From JALQUL01 sp040382935 (GTDB lineage Bacteria > Pseudomonadota > Gammaproteobacteria > Burkholderiales > Burkholderiaceae_C), in assembly GCA_040382935.1 (NCBI GenBank), contig JBEIEP010000002.1:113656-177655 (forward strand): DNA of 64,000 nt, read 5' to 3'. This document shows positions 8,594 through 19,624 of this stretch, piece by piece. The notes under the pieces were generated by a model. It worked only from the letters and a program-made list of their open reading frames with translations. It searched no databases and was not told the DNA's origin. The stretch's first letter is position 1. The number at the start of each line of letters is the position of its first letter. Both the position numbers and the translations under genes were made by a program.

Positions 8594-9079
8594 ATGAACA
8601 AGTTCCAAGTCACCATTGGCCCTGATGATTTTTGTGTCTCCACCGAATTGGCGCAACTACACGGCCAAGACGCGCGCGTGGGGGCCATATGCAGCTTTGT
8701 TGGGGTGGCGCGCGACTTTAACGACGGGCAGGGCGTTACGGTGTTGGAGTTGGAGCATTACCCTGGGATGACCGAAAAGGCCATTGAGGCCATGGTTGGC
8801 GAGGCTTTTGCGCGGTTTGCGTTGTATGGCGTGCGTGTGATCCACAGAGTGGGCAAGCTGGCCCCTTGCGATCAGATTGTGCTGGTAGCGGTCACGTCGG
8901 CCCACCGGGGCACCAGTTTTGCCGCCTGTGAGTTTTTAATGGACTACCTCAAAACACAGGCCCCGTTTTGGAAAAAGGAACAAACGCCAAGCGGTGCGCG
9001 GTGGGTAGATGCCAGAGCGAGTGATGACGTGGCATTGGCCAAATGGGGGCTTACCGCAGGCAACGCAAGCGGCGGTTGA
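8594..9079 (+). CDS. moaE: Molybdopterin synthase catalytic subunit MoaE
   Basis: Large subunit of molybdopterin synthase, which converts cyclic pyranopterin monophosphate to molybdopterin using MoaD thiocarboxylate. About 161 aa. Signatures are GAICSFVGVARDFN, LELEHYPGMTEKAI, the IHRVGKL segment and VAVTSAHRGTSFAACEFLMDYLKTQAPFWKKE-type region with the active-site lysines (KTQAPFWKKE). An ATG three codons earlier (8585) is also possible; 8594 is favoured by a GAGG just upstream. It lies between the attenuator-like element and the clpB promoter. Confidence 0.92.
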   Translation: MNKFQVTIGPDDFCVSTELAQLHGQDARVGAICSFVGVARDFNDGQGVTVLELEHYPGMTEKAIEAMVGEAFARFALYGVRVIHRVGKLAPCDQIVLVAVTSAHRGTSFAACEFLMDYLKTQAPFWKKEQTPSGARWVDARASDDVALAKWGLTAGNASGG

Positions 9080-9156
9080 ACCTTCTCTAGGTTTGACCTA
9101 GCGCAAAGTTCCGGCAGTCACCGGCCCTTTACAGGCGAGCGCTCGGCCTCTATCCC

Positions 9157-9184
9157 CTTGAAATCTCCGAATGCGCGGCCACAT
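9157..9184 (+). promoter_or_regulatory. Probable sigma-32 (heat-shock) promoter of clpB
   Basis: CTTGAAA at 9157-9163, then 15 bases, then CCACAT at 9179-9184. This is close to the sigma-32 consensus (CTTGAAA, 11-16 bases, CCCCAT). The element ends 43 bases before the clpB start, a plausible leader length, and clpB is a classical heat-shock gene. Confidence 0.6.
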
Positions 9185-9227
9185 GGGTGGCAATACACGG
9201 TCGTTGGTGACCGATTCGGAGATCTAC

Positions 9228-11828
<2,601 letters not shown>

Positions 11829-11904
11829 GCCGGTGCTCGGCATCCGGTGCAGCCCCTGTCCCACGGGGGATTCGGTGCGGCAAAGGCTTTGTTAGTATTG
11901 GGTA

Positions 11905-13119
11905 ATGAACCCTGTACAAACCCCATCCCCTGACCACCCTGTTCCACTGCGCCGCGACGCCACCGTCATGGGGGTAGTGGGGTTGGCCCACGCCAGTTCC
12001 CACTTTGGGCATTTGCTGCTGGCGTCCATGTTTCCAATTTTCAACGCCGAACTGGGGTTGAGCTATTCGCAATTGGGCTTTCTGGTCACGGTATTTTTTG
12101 TGATTTCAGGGGTGGGCCAAGCACTTGCCGGGTTTGTGGTGGACAAGGTAGGTGCCAGGCCGGTGTTGTTCGTGGCCTTGGGCTTGTTTATGGTCGCTAG
12201 TCTGGTCGCGGCGTTTTCCCAAGGGTATAACGGCTTGCTACTGGCTGCGGCCCTGGCAGGCCTAGCAAACGCGTCATTTCATCCAGTGGACTTTACGATT
12301 CTCAACCAGCAGGTTTCAACACCGCGCCTAGGCTACGCCTTTAGTGTGCATGGCATTACGGGCAATCTGGGTTGGGCGCTATCGCCTGTATGGATGGTGG
12401 GCATTGCAAGCGTGAGCGACTGGCGCACCGCCTACATGGGTGCAGCTGGCCTTTACCTGGCCGTGCTGCTAACGGTGTTTTGGCACCGAGAAAAACTGTT
12501 AACACAGGCGGTTAAGGTCACCAAGGTGGACGGAGACAATGGCCTGGGATTCTTAAAGCTTGCGGTGGTGTGGTGGTGCTTTGGCTACTTTTTGCTCTCC
12601 ACCATGACTTTGGCAGTGGTACAAAGCTTTGCTACGCCTATTTTGCAAAAGTTGCATGGCATCAGTTTGCACACCGCCACCCTTACCTTGACCGCTTATA
12701 TGGTGGCGGGTGCTGTGGGTATGTTGGCAGGGGGTGTGGTTGCCGCCCGCATCACCCAAAGCAACCGGGTGGTTGCGGTATGCATGGCCTGTGCGGCGCT
12801 GTTGTTTGCCCTTTGTGCCACCGGCTGGTTGGGGGCAATCGGCACCTGCATTGGGCTGGCCGTAACAGGTTTTGCCATTGGCATAGGGGGCCCATCGCGT
12901 GACATGATGATCAAAAAAGCCACGCCCAAAGGGGCCACAGGGCGGGTTTATGGAACGGTGTATTCAGGTTTGGACGTGGGCTTTGCGCTCTCGCCCCTGT
13001 TGTTTGGTTGGCTAATGGACCATGGGCATTACCAAGCCACCCTTTACGGCGCAGCGGCTGTGCTAATGCTCAGTGTGGGTGCCGCCCTTGGTGTGGGGTA
13101 TAGAACCAAGCAGGGCTGA
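11905..13119 (+). CDS. Major facilitator superfamily transporter
   Basis: A 404-aa membrane protein with 12 predicted helices. The N-terminal half has HASSHFGHLLLASMFPIF, LVTVFFVISGVGQALAG and the cytoplasmic loop motif DKVGARP between helices 2 and 3 (MFS motif A-like). The helix 4-5 region contains ANASFHPVDFTIL and a conserved HGITGNLGWALSP segment, features of the fosmidomycin-resistance (Fsr)-like and related drug/sugar exporter groups. Substrate is unknown. It stands alone on plus after clpB and is convergent with the lipoprotein gene (17-base gap). Confidence 0.85.
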   Translation: MNPVQTPSPDHPVPLRRDATVMGVVGLAHASSHFGHLLLASMFPIFNAELGLSYSQLGFLVTVFFVISGVGQALAGFVVDKVGARPVLFVALGLFMVASLVAAFSQGYNGLLLAAALAGLANASFHPVDFTILNQQVSTPRLGYAFSVHGITGNLGWALSPVWMVGIASVSDWRTAYMGAAGLYLAVLLTVFWHREKLLTQAVKVTKVDGDNGLGFLKLAVVWWCFGYFLLSTMTLAVVQSFATPILQKLHGISLHTATLTLTAYMVAGAVGMLAGGVVAARITQSNRVVAVCMACAALLFALCATGWLGAIGTCIGLAVTGFAIGIGGPSRDMMIKKATPKGATGRVYGTVYSGLDVGFALSPLLFGWLMDHGHYQATLYGAAAVLMLSVGAALGVGYRTKQG

Positions 13120-13136
13120 GCTCAAATCCCCCCCAT

Positions 13137-13610
13137 TCAGGGAATCGCCCCCCATTCAGCGCTGAAACTAGCAATAACTTCTTCGTCGCTAAACTCATAA
13201 ACAAAAGCTTCGTCGATTGTTTTTGGAGACTGTACACTGACCACATACCCATTGAGTGGCCCGTTAAACGTAACCGTACCGGGGATTAACTTTGCGACGT
13301 ATTTCGCTTCGTTAACAGTAGGTGTAGTGGCGTCGTCTTCAGCGGTCCGAACTACGAAAACCCTACAAGTCTCATAGGTGTACACTAAATTTCCTGTGGA
13401 CACCGATTGCGAGTTAGGTTTTCCAAGTATGTTGATCACATTTTGAATCGTTAAGCCGTAATAAACCTTGGTCCAATTGTCTTTAATCTTGCAAGTTGGA
13501 ACTGCAGCTGGGGTTGTAGACTTGTTGGGGTCTACGCCGCCGCAGGCGCTTATCCCCAAGCAGCCTAGGAGAACGAGACTTAACGCAAAATTTTTAGGCA
13601 TAAAATTCAT
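13137..13610 (-). CDS. Lipoprotein with a BamE/SmpA-like core
   Basis: A 157-aa protein with a lipoprotein signal: a hydrophobic stretch and the lipobox LGISAC with Cys at residue 23, giving a mature protein anchored in the outer or inner membrane. After a short Pro/Thr linker comes YYGLTIQNVINILGKPNSQS, which resembles the helical core of BamE/SmpA/OmlA-fold lipoproteins (V..G.T...V...LG.P). The rest is strand-rich. Exact function unknown. The region looks more AT-rich than its neighbours, and the gene sits alone between two plus-strand genes, so recent arrival is possible. Confidence 0.6.
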   Translation of the reverse strand: MNFMPKNFALSLVLLGCLGISACGGVDPNKSTTPAAVPTCKIKDNWTKVYYGLTIQNVINILGKPNSQSVSTGNLVYTYETCRVFVVRTAEDDATTPTVNEAKYVAKLIPGTVTFNGPLNGYVVSVQSPKTIDEAFVYEFSDEEVIASFSAEWGAIP

Positions 13611-13726
13611 GATGGCTAAGCTAAGTTGGCAATGCCCACAGTTTACACGACACTAAACCCTTGGGGGAATGAGTTGTGCTTTGTGTTTCAGATATTTGCG
13701 CAACTACCAATTAGGAAGGCCTCACA

Positions 13727-15457
13727 GTGATTACATCTCTCCAACTTGCTGGACATCTCATTGTGGACTGCCTAATAGCTCAAGGCGTTACCCACGCATT
13801 TGGCGTTCCTGGAGAAAGTTACTTAGCTGTGCTAGATGGATTTTTCCAGCGGCGCAGCCAAATCCAATTTATCACTTGCCGCCAAGAGGGGGGAGCTGCC
13901 TTTATGGCTGAAGCCCAGGGCAAGTTAACGGGCCGTCCGGGTGTATGTTTTGTGACCCGAGGCCCGGGCGCAACCAACGCCTCGATAGGCGTGCACACCG
14001 CTTTTCAAGATTCCACACCCTTGGTACTTTTTGTAGGTGACGTGGCCAGCGATACGCGTGACCGCGAGGCGTTTCAAGAGGTCGATTTCAGTCATTTTTT
14101 TGGACCCGGCACCAAAGGCATGGCCAAACGGGTTGAACGCATTGACAGCGCCGAGCGGATCCCCGAGGTCATCGCTCGTGCATTTGCAACCGCCACCGGC
14201 GGGCGGCCTGGGCCGGTGGTGGTGGTGTTGCCAGAGGATGTTTTAACCCAGGCGGTTAATGCCCAACCCATCACTCGTCTAAATGTGCCCGAATCCAGCC
14301 TTTCAGCGCATAGCCTAGCCTCAATCCAAGGTTTGCTTCAAAGGGCTGAACGCCCTATGGTCATCGCGGGTGGCCCCGCCTGGACTCCCCTGGCCGCGGA
14401 GCAGTTGCAGGCATTTGCCGAGCAATGGCAACTACCCGTTGGCAATGCGTTTCGGTTCCAAGACACGTTTGACAATCACCATGGCTGTTACGCAGGCGAT
14501 GTGGGGATCGCCATTAACGCCCCCTTGGCAGCGCAAGTTGAGCAGGCCGATGTCCTGTTGGTGCTGGGTGCGCGTTTAGGGGAGATGACCACGGGTGGCT
14601 ACACCCTGATTGCGCCTCCCGTAGCCAAACAAACCTTGATCCACATTCATCCGTCCGCTGACGAATTGAACCGGGTCTATCAAACGCCTTACGCCTTTGT
14701 TGCAACGATGGCGCAGGCTGCGGCTTGTTTGAGCACCCTACCAGCGCCAGAGGTTAGACCCTGGGCAGAACTTACTCGACGCGCCCATGAGGCGTATCTC
14801 ACCAACATTAGGCCACAGCAGGTCGTATTGCCGACGGGCGCAGGTTCGGGGGTCAGGCGCATGGCCGACCACATCAAGACCCTACAGCGCTTGTTGCCTG
14901 TGGATGCCGTGCTGACCAATGGTGCGGGCAATTTTGCCAGTTGGGTGCACCGCTACTTCCAGCACCATGGATGGGCCAAAGGATTTAAAACGCAATTGGC
15001 ACCCACCAACGGTGCCATGGGGTATGGGGTGCCCGCTGGGATCTCTGCGGCGATAACCACCGGTAGAGTGGTGGTGACCTTTACCGGTGACGGCGACTTT
15101 CTAATGAACGGGCAGGAGCTGGCCACCGCCCATCAACACGGTGCAAAAACCATTGTGATTTTGCTTAACAACGGAATGTTTGGCACGATTCGTATGCACC
15201 AAGAACGCGAGTTTCCGCAGCAAGAAATGGGATCGGGTTTGATCAATCCCGATTTTTGCGCGTTGGCACAGGCCTATGGCTATCTGGGTTTGCGGGTTAC
15301 CAGCGACGAGGCGTTTGAACCTGCGCTACAACAAGCCCTAGATGCCACCACCGGCGTACTGATAGAGGTGGTTTTGGAGCCGGAGCTGATTACCACCCGC
15401 GCGTCCTTGTCGGATATTACCAAAGCGGGCATGAAAAAAGCCGCCTCTTTGCAGTAG
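13727..15457 (+). CDS. Thiamine diphosphate-dependent enzyme, acetolactate synthase large-subunit family
   Basis: A 576-aa ThDP enzyme with the three-domain pyruvate oxidase/decarboxylase fold. The catalytic Glu54 lies in CRQEGGAAFMAEA, the middle domain contains ERPMVIAGG, and the C-terminal ThDP/Mg motif is GDGDFLMNGQEL (from residue 454) ending in ILLNN. The family includes acetolactate synthase, glyoxylate carboligase and related lyases. Nothing seen fixes the substrate, and no ilvH-like small subunit follows, so a catabolic or 2-oxoacid lyase role is as likely as branched-chain amino acid synthesis. The start is GTG at 13727, preceded by AGGAAGG; the stop codon lies within a terminator hairpin. 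Confidence 0.85.
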   Translation: MITSLQLAGHLIVDCLIAQGVTHAFGVPGESYLAVLDGFFQRRSQIQFITCRQEGGAAFMAEAQGKLTGRPGVCFVTRGPGATNASIGVHTAFQDSTPLVLFVGDVASDTRDREAFQEVDFSHFFGPGTKGMAKRVERIDSAERIPEVIARAFATATGGRPGPVVVVLPEDVLTQAVNAQPITRLNVPESSLSAHSLASIQGLLQRAERPMVIAGGPAWTPLAAEQLQAFAEQWQLPVGNAFRFQDTFDNHHGCYAGDVGIAINAPLAAQVEQADVLLVLGARLGEMTTGGYTLIAPPVAKQTLIHIHPSADELNRVYQTPYAFVATMAQAAACLSTLPAPEVRPWAELTRRAHEAYLTNIRPQQVVLPTGAGSGVRRMADHIKTLQRLLPVDAVLTNGAGNFASWVHRYFQHHGWAKGFKTQLAPTNGAMGYGVPAGISAAITTGRVVVTFTGDGDFLMNGQELATAHQHGAKTIVILLNNGMFGTIRMHQEREFPQQEMGSGLINPDFCALAQAYGYLGLRVTSDEAFEPALQQALDATTGVLIEVVLEPELITTRASLSDITKAGMKKAASLQ

Positions 15458-15465
15458 GCGGCTTT
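15437..15465. terminator. Bidirectional hairpin terminator
   Basis: A perfect 9-bp stem (15437-15445 with 15457-15465) with an 11-base loop. On minus it is followed by a T6 run, so it is a good rho-independent terminator for the SWIB-protein gene that ends at 15525. On plus only three T of the stem follow, so termination of the ThDP-enzyme gene, whose stop codon overlaps the stem, would be weaker. Confidence 0.7.
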
Positions 15466-15524
15466 CCAAAACCGTGGAATTGGAGCGCGAGCAAGCTATT
15501 GCCCGGTGCTCCAACAAGCGAGGT

Positions 15525-16016
15525 TTACTTAAGGTGCTTTCCGATCAATCCCGACATTTCAAACATCGAGACCTGCGCCTTGCCAAAAATTTCTTTAAGT
15601 TTTGCATCGGCGTTGATCATGCGCTTGTTCACTTTGTCTTGCAGGCCAGACTTCTTGATATAGGCCCAGATTTTGCTGACCACTTCAGTGCGTGGCAAAG
15701 GCGTGCTACCCACCACTGCGCCCAGAGCGGTGCTTGGGGTTAGCGGTTTCATGAAAGCGGCGTTAGGGGTACGCTTTTTGGCGGGCGCGGCTTTCTTGGC
15801 GGGGGCTGCCTTTTTAGCCGGAGCGGCTTTCTTGGCTGGTGCAGCTTTCTTAGCCGGAGCAGCTTTCTTAGCTGGTGCCGCTTTCTTAGCTGGTGCCGCT
15901 TTCGCTGGCGCGGCTTTTTTGGCGGGGGCGGCTTTTTTCGCTGGTGCAGTCTTTTTTGCAGGTGCAGCTTTCGCGGGAGCGGCTTTCTTGGCTGGAGTCT
16001 TTTGTGCTGTTGCCAT
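15525..16016 (-). CDS. SWIB/MDM2-domain protein with a histone H1-like Lys/Ala/Pro tail
   Basis: A 163-aa basic protein. Residues 1-81 consist of about 13 six-residue units close to KKAAPA, like the tail of histone H1 and of bacterial H1-like proteins, and would bind DNA non-specifically. Residues about 86-163 form a SWIB/MDM2 domain (FMKPLTPSTALGAVVG, VVSKIWAYIKKSGLQD, INADAKLKEIFGKAQVSMFEM), a fold found in eukaryotic chromatin remodellers and in chlamydial and betaproteobacterial small proteins. Role probably nucleoid-associated; no partner is visible nearby. The repeats give an 18-bp tandem array in DNA that could change in length. Confidence 0.88.
   Translation of the reverse strand: MATAQKTPAKKAAPAKAAPAKKTAPAKKAAPAKKAAPAKAAPAKKAAPAKKAAPAKKAAPAKKAAPAKKAAPAKKAAPAKKRTPNAAFMKPLTPSTALGAVVGSTPLPRTEVVSKIWAYIKKSGLQDKVNKRMINADAKLKEIFGKAQVSMFEMSGLIGKHLK
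15774..16011. repeat. 18-bp tandem repeat array inside the SWIB-protein gene
   Basis: About 13 imperfect copies of an 18-bp unit (read on plus, variants of GCTTTCTTAGCTGGTGCC) code the KKAAPA hexapeptides. Several adjacent copies are identical, around 15870-15900, so slippage or recombination could change copy number in steps of six residues without breaking the frame. Confidence 0.85.
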
Positions 16017-16239
16017 AGGTGTTTGTTCCTAATTGAAGTTGATAGAGTCCGCGTCGTTGGCTAGAGGCTAGCCGATGCGCCAGCGGATGTGCGAATACTA
16101 ATGTAGAAAACAACACTTTCCTAGAGGGGAGAGCTGGATTTTTTGGGAATCTTAGATTTTTTTTGCTAAGAGTTTGGCCATTGGTGCCAGAACAGGTCGA
16201 TTTACAATTCTGAACTCCCCTCCATCGACTCCCACTAAT

Positions 16240-16740
16240 ATGTCTATTGACAGCCCCCATTCATCATTTTCGACCTGCGATTTGGCTGATTTACACAAAT
16301 CCGACGGTGCGCAGCGTTTTCGTAGCATGGCCATGGTATTTAGGTCCTTTGGAGCTAGAGGGGCCTTTGCTGGACGCGTAAAAACGGTCAAATGCTTCGA
16401 GGACAACACCTGCGTGAAGGCGGCAGTGGAATCACCGGGCCAGGCTAGGGTGCTGGTGGTGGATGGTGCTGCCAGTCTTGGGCGTGCGTTGCTAGGCGGT
16501 AACCTAGGCAAGGCGGCGGCAGATAACGGCTGGGCGGGTTTGGTGATTAACGGCTGTGTGCGCGATGTTGCCGAATTGGCACCCCTGCCCATTGGTATTT
16601 TTGCACTGGCCAGCAACCCCTTGCCGACCGACCGAAAAGGCCAAGGCGTGACGGATTGCCCGGTGCAGATTCAGGGTGTGTGGGTGTTTCCGGGGGACCA
16701 ACTCTACGCGGACGCCGATGGCATTGTGTTGATGCCTTGA
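16240..16740 (+). CDS. RraA-family protein (HMG/CHA aldolase or RNase E regulator-like)
   Basis: A 166-aa protein of the RraA fold. The conserved substrate/metal site is present: GRALLGGNLGKAAADNGWAG followed by NGCVRDV with Arg108 and Asp109. In characterised relatives these residues bind the 2-oxo acid and Mg for 4-hydroxy-4-methyl-2-oxoglutarate or 4-carboxy-4-hydroxy-2-oxoadipate aldolase activity; the E. coli namesake binds RNase E. Length fits the short RraA group (about 160 aa). The start MSIDSPHSSFSTCDLAD is chosen because family homology begins there. Which activity applies cannot be told from sequence alone. Confidence 0.85.
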   Translation: MSIDSPHSSFSTCDLADLHKSDGAQRFRSMAMVFRSFGARGAFAGRVKTVKCFEDNTCVKAAVESPGQARVLVVDGAASLGRALLGGNLGKAAADNGWAGLVINGCVRDVAELAPLPIGIFALASNPLPTDRKGQGVTDCPVQIQGVWVFPGDQLYADADGIVLMP

Positions 16741-16789
16741 AGCGGTCGTTGAAGGCGTTGCGCGGCTTCAACCCAAAGCGCCAATCCAA

Positions 16790-17713
16790 TTATTTTTGCA
16801 GTGGTGCGCTTGAACTAGGTAGCGTGGCCAGCACGACGCCCGTCAATGCTAAAGCCAATGCGCCTAGCAGGGCAACCGATACCGACTCGTCCAAAAAGAC
16901 AATACCAGTGACTGCTGCACCTATGGGGAGCATGACCGTAAACACCCCCGCTTTGGCCGCCGGAATCGTTTTCAAACCGGTCATCCACAACCAGACCGTC
17001 CATACGCTGGCTGCCAAGGCGTAAAACGTTAACAGCAGCGCACTGTTGAGGGTGAAATGAGAAAAATCAAAATACCAAGCCATCCAAAGCCCGGCGGGTG
17101 TCATCAGGGCTAGGCCCCACAGGTTAATCAAGGCGGCGATTCGTTTGGGGCCTAAACTGCCGGTGAGCTTTTTGCCAATCACCACGTAAAGAGCCTCGCA
17201 CACAACGGCCCCCAAGATCAAAAGATTACCGATCCAAGTATCGCCGCTGGGTATGGTGGATTGTGAAGTGGTCGCTCGTTGTGCAAACACCAGCAAACAT
17301 AGGCCCAGCACCGCAAACAACACCGCCCAGGCCGTGCGTCGGTGAATTTTTTCACCCAACATGAGCCAGCTTAACAAAGCCACAAAAACCGGAATGGTTG
17401 CCAGTATCACACCCGCTGAAACGGCGCTGGTCATGCTCACACCGTACAGCATGCAGATAGAAAACAAAAAATTGCCAAAGAAGGATTCAAGAAATAGCAG
17501 TTTTTTGGCCTTGGCAGACAGTGGTGCTTCAGTGGGTGGCTTTTTGAGCCAGGGCAGCATGGCGACAGCGGCAATGCCAAAGCGCATCCAAGCCAGCAAA
17601 AACACCGGTAGTGCCGCCACCAAGGGTTTTGACAACGCAACATACACCCCCACCATACCCATGCCCAACGCCAAGCAGCCATAGGCAAAAAATCGTTGCG
17701 TGAGGGTACTCAT
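16790..17713 (-). CDS. EamA/DMT-family transporter
   Basis: A 307-aa inner-membrane protein with ten hydrophobic segments in two EamA repeats (residues about 10-145 and 165-300), the usual layout of drug/metabolite exporters. Typical features are ALPVFLLAWMRFGIAAV in the first repeat and VFLDESVSVALLGALALALTGVVLA in the second. It starts 34 bases after the btuD stop on the same strand and may be the distal gene of the riboswitch-controlled B12 operon; if so, transport of a B12-related compound is worth considering, but no sequence feature shows it. Confidence 0.85.
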   Translation of the reverse strand: MSTLTQRFFAYGCLALGMGMVGVYVALSKPLVAALPVFLLAWMRFGIAAVAMLPWLKKPPTEAPLSAKAKKLLFLESFFGNFLFSICMLYGVSMTSAVSAGVILATIPVFVALLSWLMLGEKIHRRTAWAVLFAVLGLCLLVFAQRATTSQSTIPSGDTWIGNLLILGAVVCEALYVVIGKKLTGSLGPKRIAALINLWGLALMTPAGLWMAWYFDFSHFTLNSALLLTFYALAASVWTVWLWMTGLKTIPAAKAGVFTVMLPIGAAVTGIVFLDESVSVALLGALALALTGVVLATLPSSSAPLQK

Positions 17714-17747
17714 GGGCTGAGATTAACAGATGACAAATGCCTGCGTC

Positions 17748-18542
17748 TCATGCCAAACGCGGCAACGAGGTCCATTGGCCTTGGACTTGGACGATGGTGA
17801 CGCGCTGGTCAAACACCGCTTCTAAGGCTTGGTGGGTGTTGGCTGCATGGGTGGGGCCTTGGTGCATCACCTGCCCTTGGTTCATCACCACCAGTTCGTC
17901 TGCTTGCAGGGCGATAGGTAGCTCGTGCAGCACGCTAATCACCGTGACGCCACGTTGCACCAGTGTGCGCACGATGGTCAGCCAATCGGCTTGGTGGGGG
18001 GGGTCCAGGTTGGTAAGCGGTTCGTCCATTAGCAGGACTTGGGCCTGAACCGCCAAGGCACGCGCCAGTAGCACGCGTTGCTGTTCACCCCCCGACAGAT
18101 CACCAAAGGTGCGCTCCGCCCAGGGGGTGCACTGGGTTTGCGCCATAGCGCTGCTCACCGCCGCATGGTCGGCCGGGCTGGGCGCGCCCAGCCAGCTTTG
18201 GTGGGGGATGCGGCCCAACATCACCACGTCCAGCACGCGCAGGTCGTCGGCGTTGGGTTGCTTTTGTCCCAGCCAGGCCAGGGTTTGGGCTTTATCGCGC
18301 GCGGGCCAGTGCGCCAGTGGTCGCCCTAGCAGGCTGACCTCGCCGCTTGAGAGGGGCATCAAGCCCGCCAAGGCCATCAGCAAGCTGGATTTACCAGCGC
18401 CGTTGGGGCCAACGATGCAGGTCCACCGTGCACTGGGCAGCTCTAGCGTGACCTGATTTAGAACCGCCGGGGCTTGGGGCTGGTAGCGTGCCGTTAACTG
18501 TTGGCAGGCCAGCGCTGCGGTGGGTGGTGGGCGCGTAGTCAT
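17748..18542 (-). CDS. btuD: Cobalamin ABC importer, ATPase subunit
   Basis: ATP-binding subunit of a BtuCD/FecCDE-type importer, 264 aa. Walker A is GPNGAGKS (residues 45-52), the signature is LSGGEQQR, and Walker B is LLMDEPLTNLDPP, followed by a switch His in ISVLHELPIALQ. The start overlaps the end of btuC by four bases. The B12 assignment rests on operon position behind a cobalamin riboswitch and btuB; the sequence alone would also allow iron-siderophore import. Confidence 0.88.
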   Translation of the reverse strand: MTTRPPPTAALACQQLTARYQPQAPAVLNQVTLELPSARWTCIVGPNGAGKSSLLMALAGLMPLSSGEVSLLGRPLAHWPARDKAQTLAWLGQKQPNADDLRVLDVVMLGRIPHQSWLGAPSPADHAAVSSAMAQTQCTPWAERTFGDLSGGEQQRVLLARALAVQAQVLLMDEPLTNLDPPHQADWLTIVRTLVQRGVTVISVLHELPIALQADELVVMNQGQVMHQGPTHAANTHQALEAVFDQRVTIVQVQGQWTSLPRLA

Positions 18543-19624
18543 CTAGGGTCTCGCAGGCGGTTGTGGCGATGCATCAGCACCAACAGGTAGCCCCCACCCA
18601 GCAAGGCGGTCATCACGCCCACGGGCAACTCCAGCGGTGCTACCAAGCCCCTGGCCACTAGGTCGGCAGCCGTCAGCAAATTGGCGCCGACCAAACTGGC
18701 CAGCCAGACCAATTGGCCGTGGGTGCAGCGCACCAGTGCACGTACCACATGGGGTGCGGCCAGCCCCACAAAGGCGATGAGCCCGGCTTGGGCAACGGCC
18801 GTGCCAGAGGCCAGGGCCAGCACCAAAATCAGCACCAATCGCAGGCGCACCACGGGCAGGCCCAGACTGAGGGCGGTGGCCTCGCCCAGGCTAAGGCCGT
18901 CTAGCAGGCGGCTAAAGCGCCAAGCAATCGCCACAGACACTCCCAGCACACCGGCCATGAGGGCGCAGGATGACCAAGACAAAAACGCCGTAGAACCCAG
19001 CATAAAGGATTGCATGGCCATTAAAGATTCGGGCGACAGCAGCAACACCAATGAGGCCAACGCCCCCAGCACCACACCCACCACAATGCCCGCCAACAAC
19101 AACCTAAAGGTGTGTTGCACGCCCCGTGCCAAAGCGATGGTGAGTAGCACTGCCAGCGTGGAGCCTACGAAGGCCGCACCCGTCAGGCCCAGGCGGGCAC
19201 CCCACTGCGTCGACAGCAAATGAAAACCTGCGGGCGTTGGTTCGGCAGACGCTGCCCCCAGCATGCCCGCCAGCCCGCCCATCAAGGCCAGTGCCACTGC
19301 CACACCAAGCGATGCGCCAGAGGCACTACCCAGCAAGTAGGGGTCGGCCAAGGGGTTGCGAAACAGCCCCTGTGCCAGGGCACCGGCCAGCCCCAATAAA
19401 GCCCCCACCAAAGCGGCCCCCACGGTTCTGGGCAGGCGTATCTCTACAACAATTTGTTGGGCCATGGCCTGCTCTGGGCCTTCGCCTAGGTTCCACAGGT
19501 GGCCAAGTGTCCATTCAAAACCGTTGCTACCCACCGCGCAGCCCAGTGCTAACAACACCGCTAGGGTTATCAGCAGGGCCAGCGCCACGCCTTGGCTTTT
19601 GCGGGAGTCGGGGTTTCTATTCAT
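18539..19624 (-). CDS. btuC: Cobalamin ABC importer, permease subunit
   Basis: FecCD/BtuC-family permease of 361 aa with about ten membrane helices. Signatures are EIRLPRTVGAALVGALLGLAG-type (visible core LPRTVGAALVGA), NPLADPYLLGSASGA, and the coupling-helix region LIAFVGLAAPHVVRALV. The start MNRNPDSRK at 19624 overlaps the btuF stop by four bases; earlier in-frame codons would extend into btuF. It forms the translocation path with BtuD, fed by the periplasmic BtuF. Confidence 0.9.
   Translation of the reverse strand: MNRNPDSRKSQGVALALLITLAVLLALGCAVGSNGFEWTLGHLWNLGEGPEQAMAQQIVVEIRLPRTVGAALVGALLGLAGALAQGLFRNPLADPYLLGSASGASLGVAVALALMGGLAGMLGAASAEPTPAGFHLLSTQWGARLGLTGAAFVGSTLAVLLTIALARGVQHTFRLLLAGIVVGVVLGALASLVLLLSPESLMAMQSFMLGSTAFLSWSSCALMAGVLGVSVAIAWRFSRLLDGLSLGEATALSLGLPVVRLRLVLILVLALASGTAVAQAGLIAFVGLAAPHVVRALVRCTHGQLVWLASLVGANLLTAADLVARGLVAPLELPVGVMTALLGGGYLLVLMHRHNRLRDPR

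Noticed and set aside
13128..13160. Repeated CCCCCATTCAG near the end of the MFS gene
   Set aside because: Two short copies at a convergent gene junction; probably chance or a minor local duplication with no further structure.
15673..16032. Plus-strand frame rich in Gly/Ala opposite the SWIB gene
   Set aside because: It is the mirror of the KKAAPA repeats and has no ribosome site or family match.
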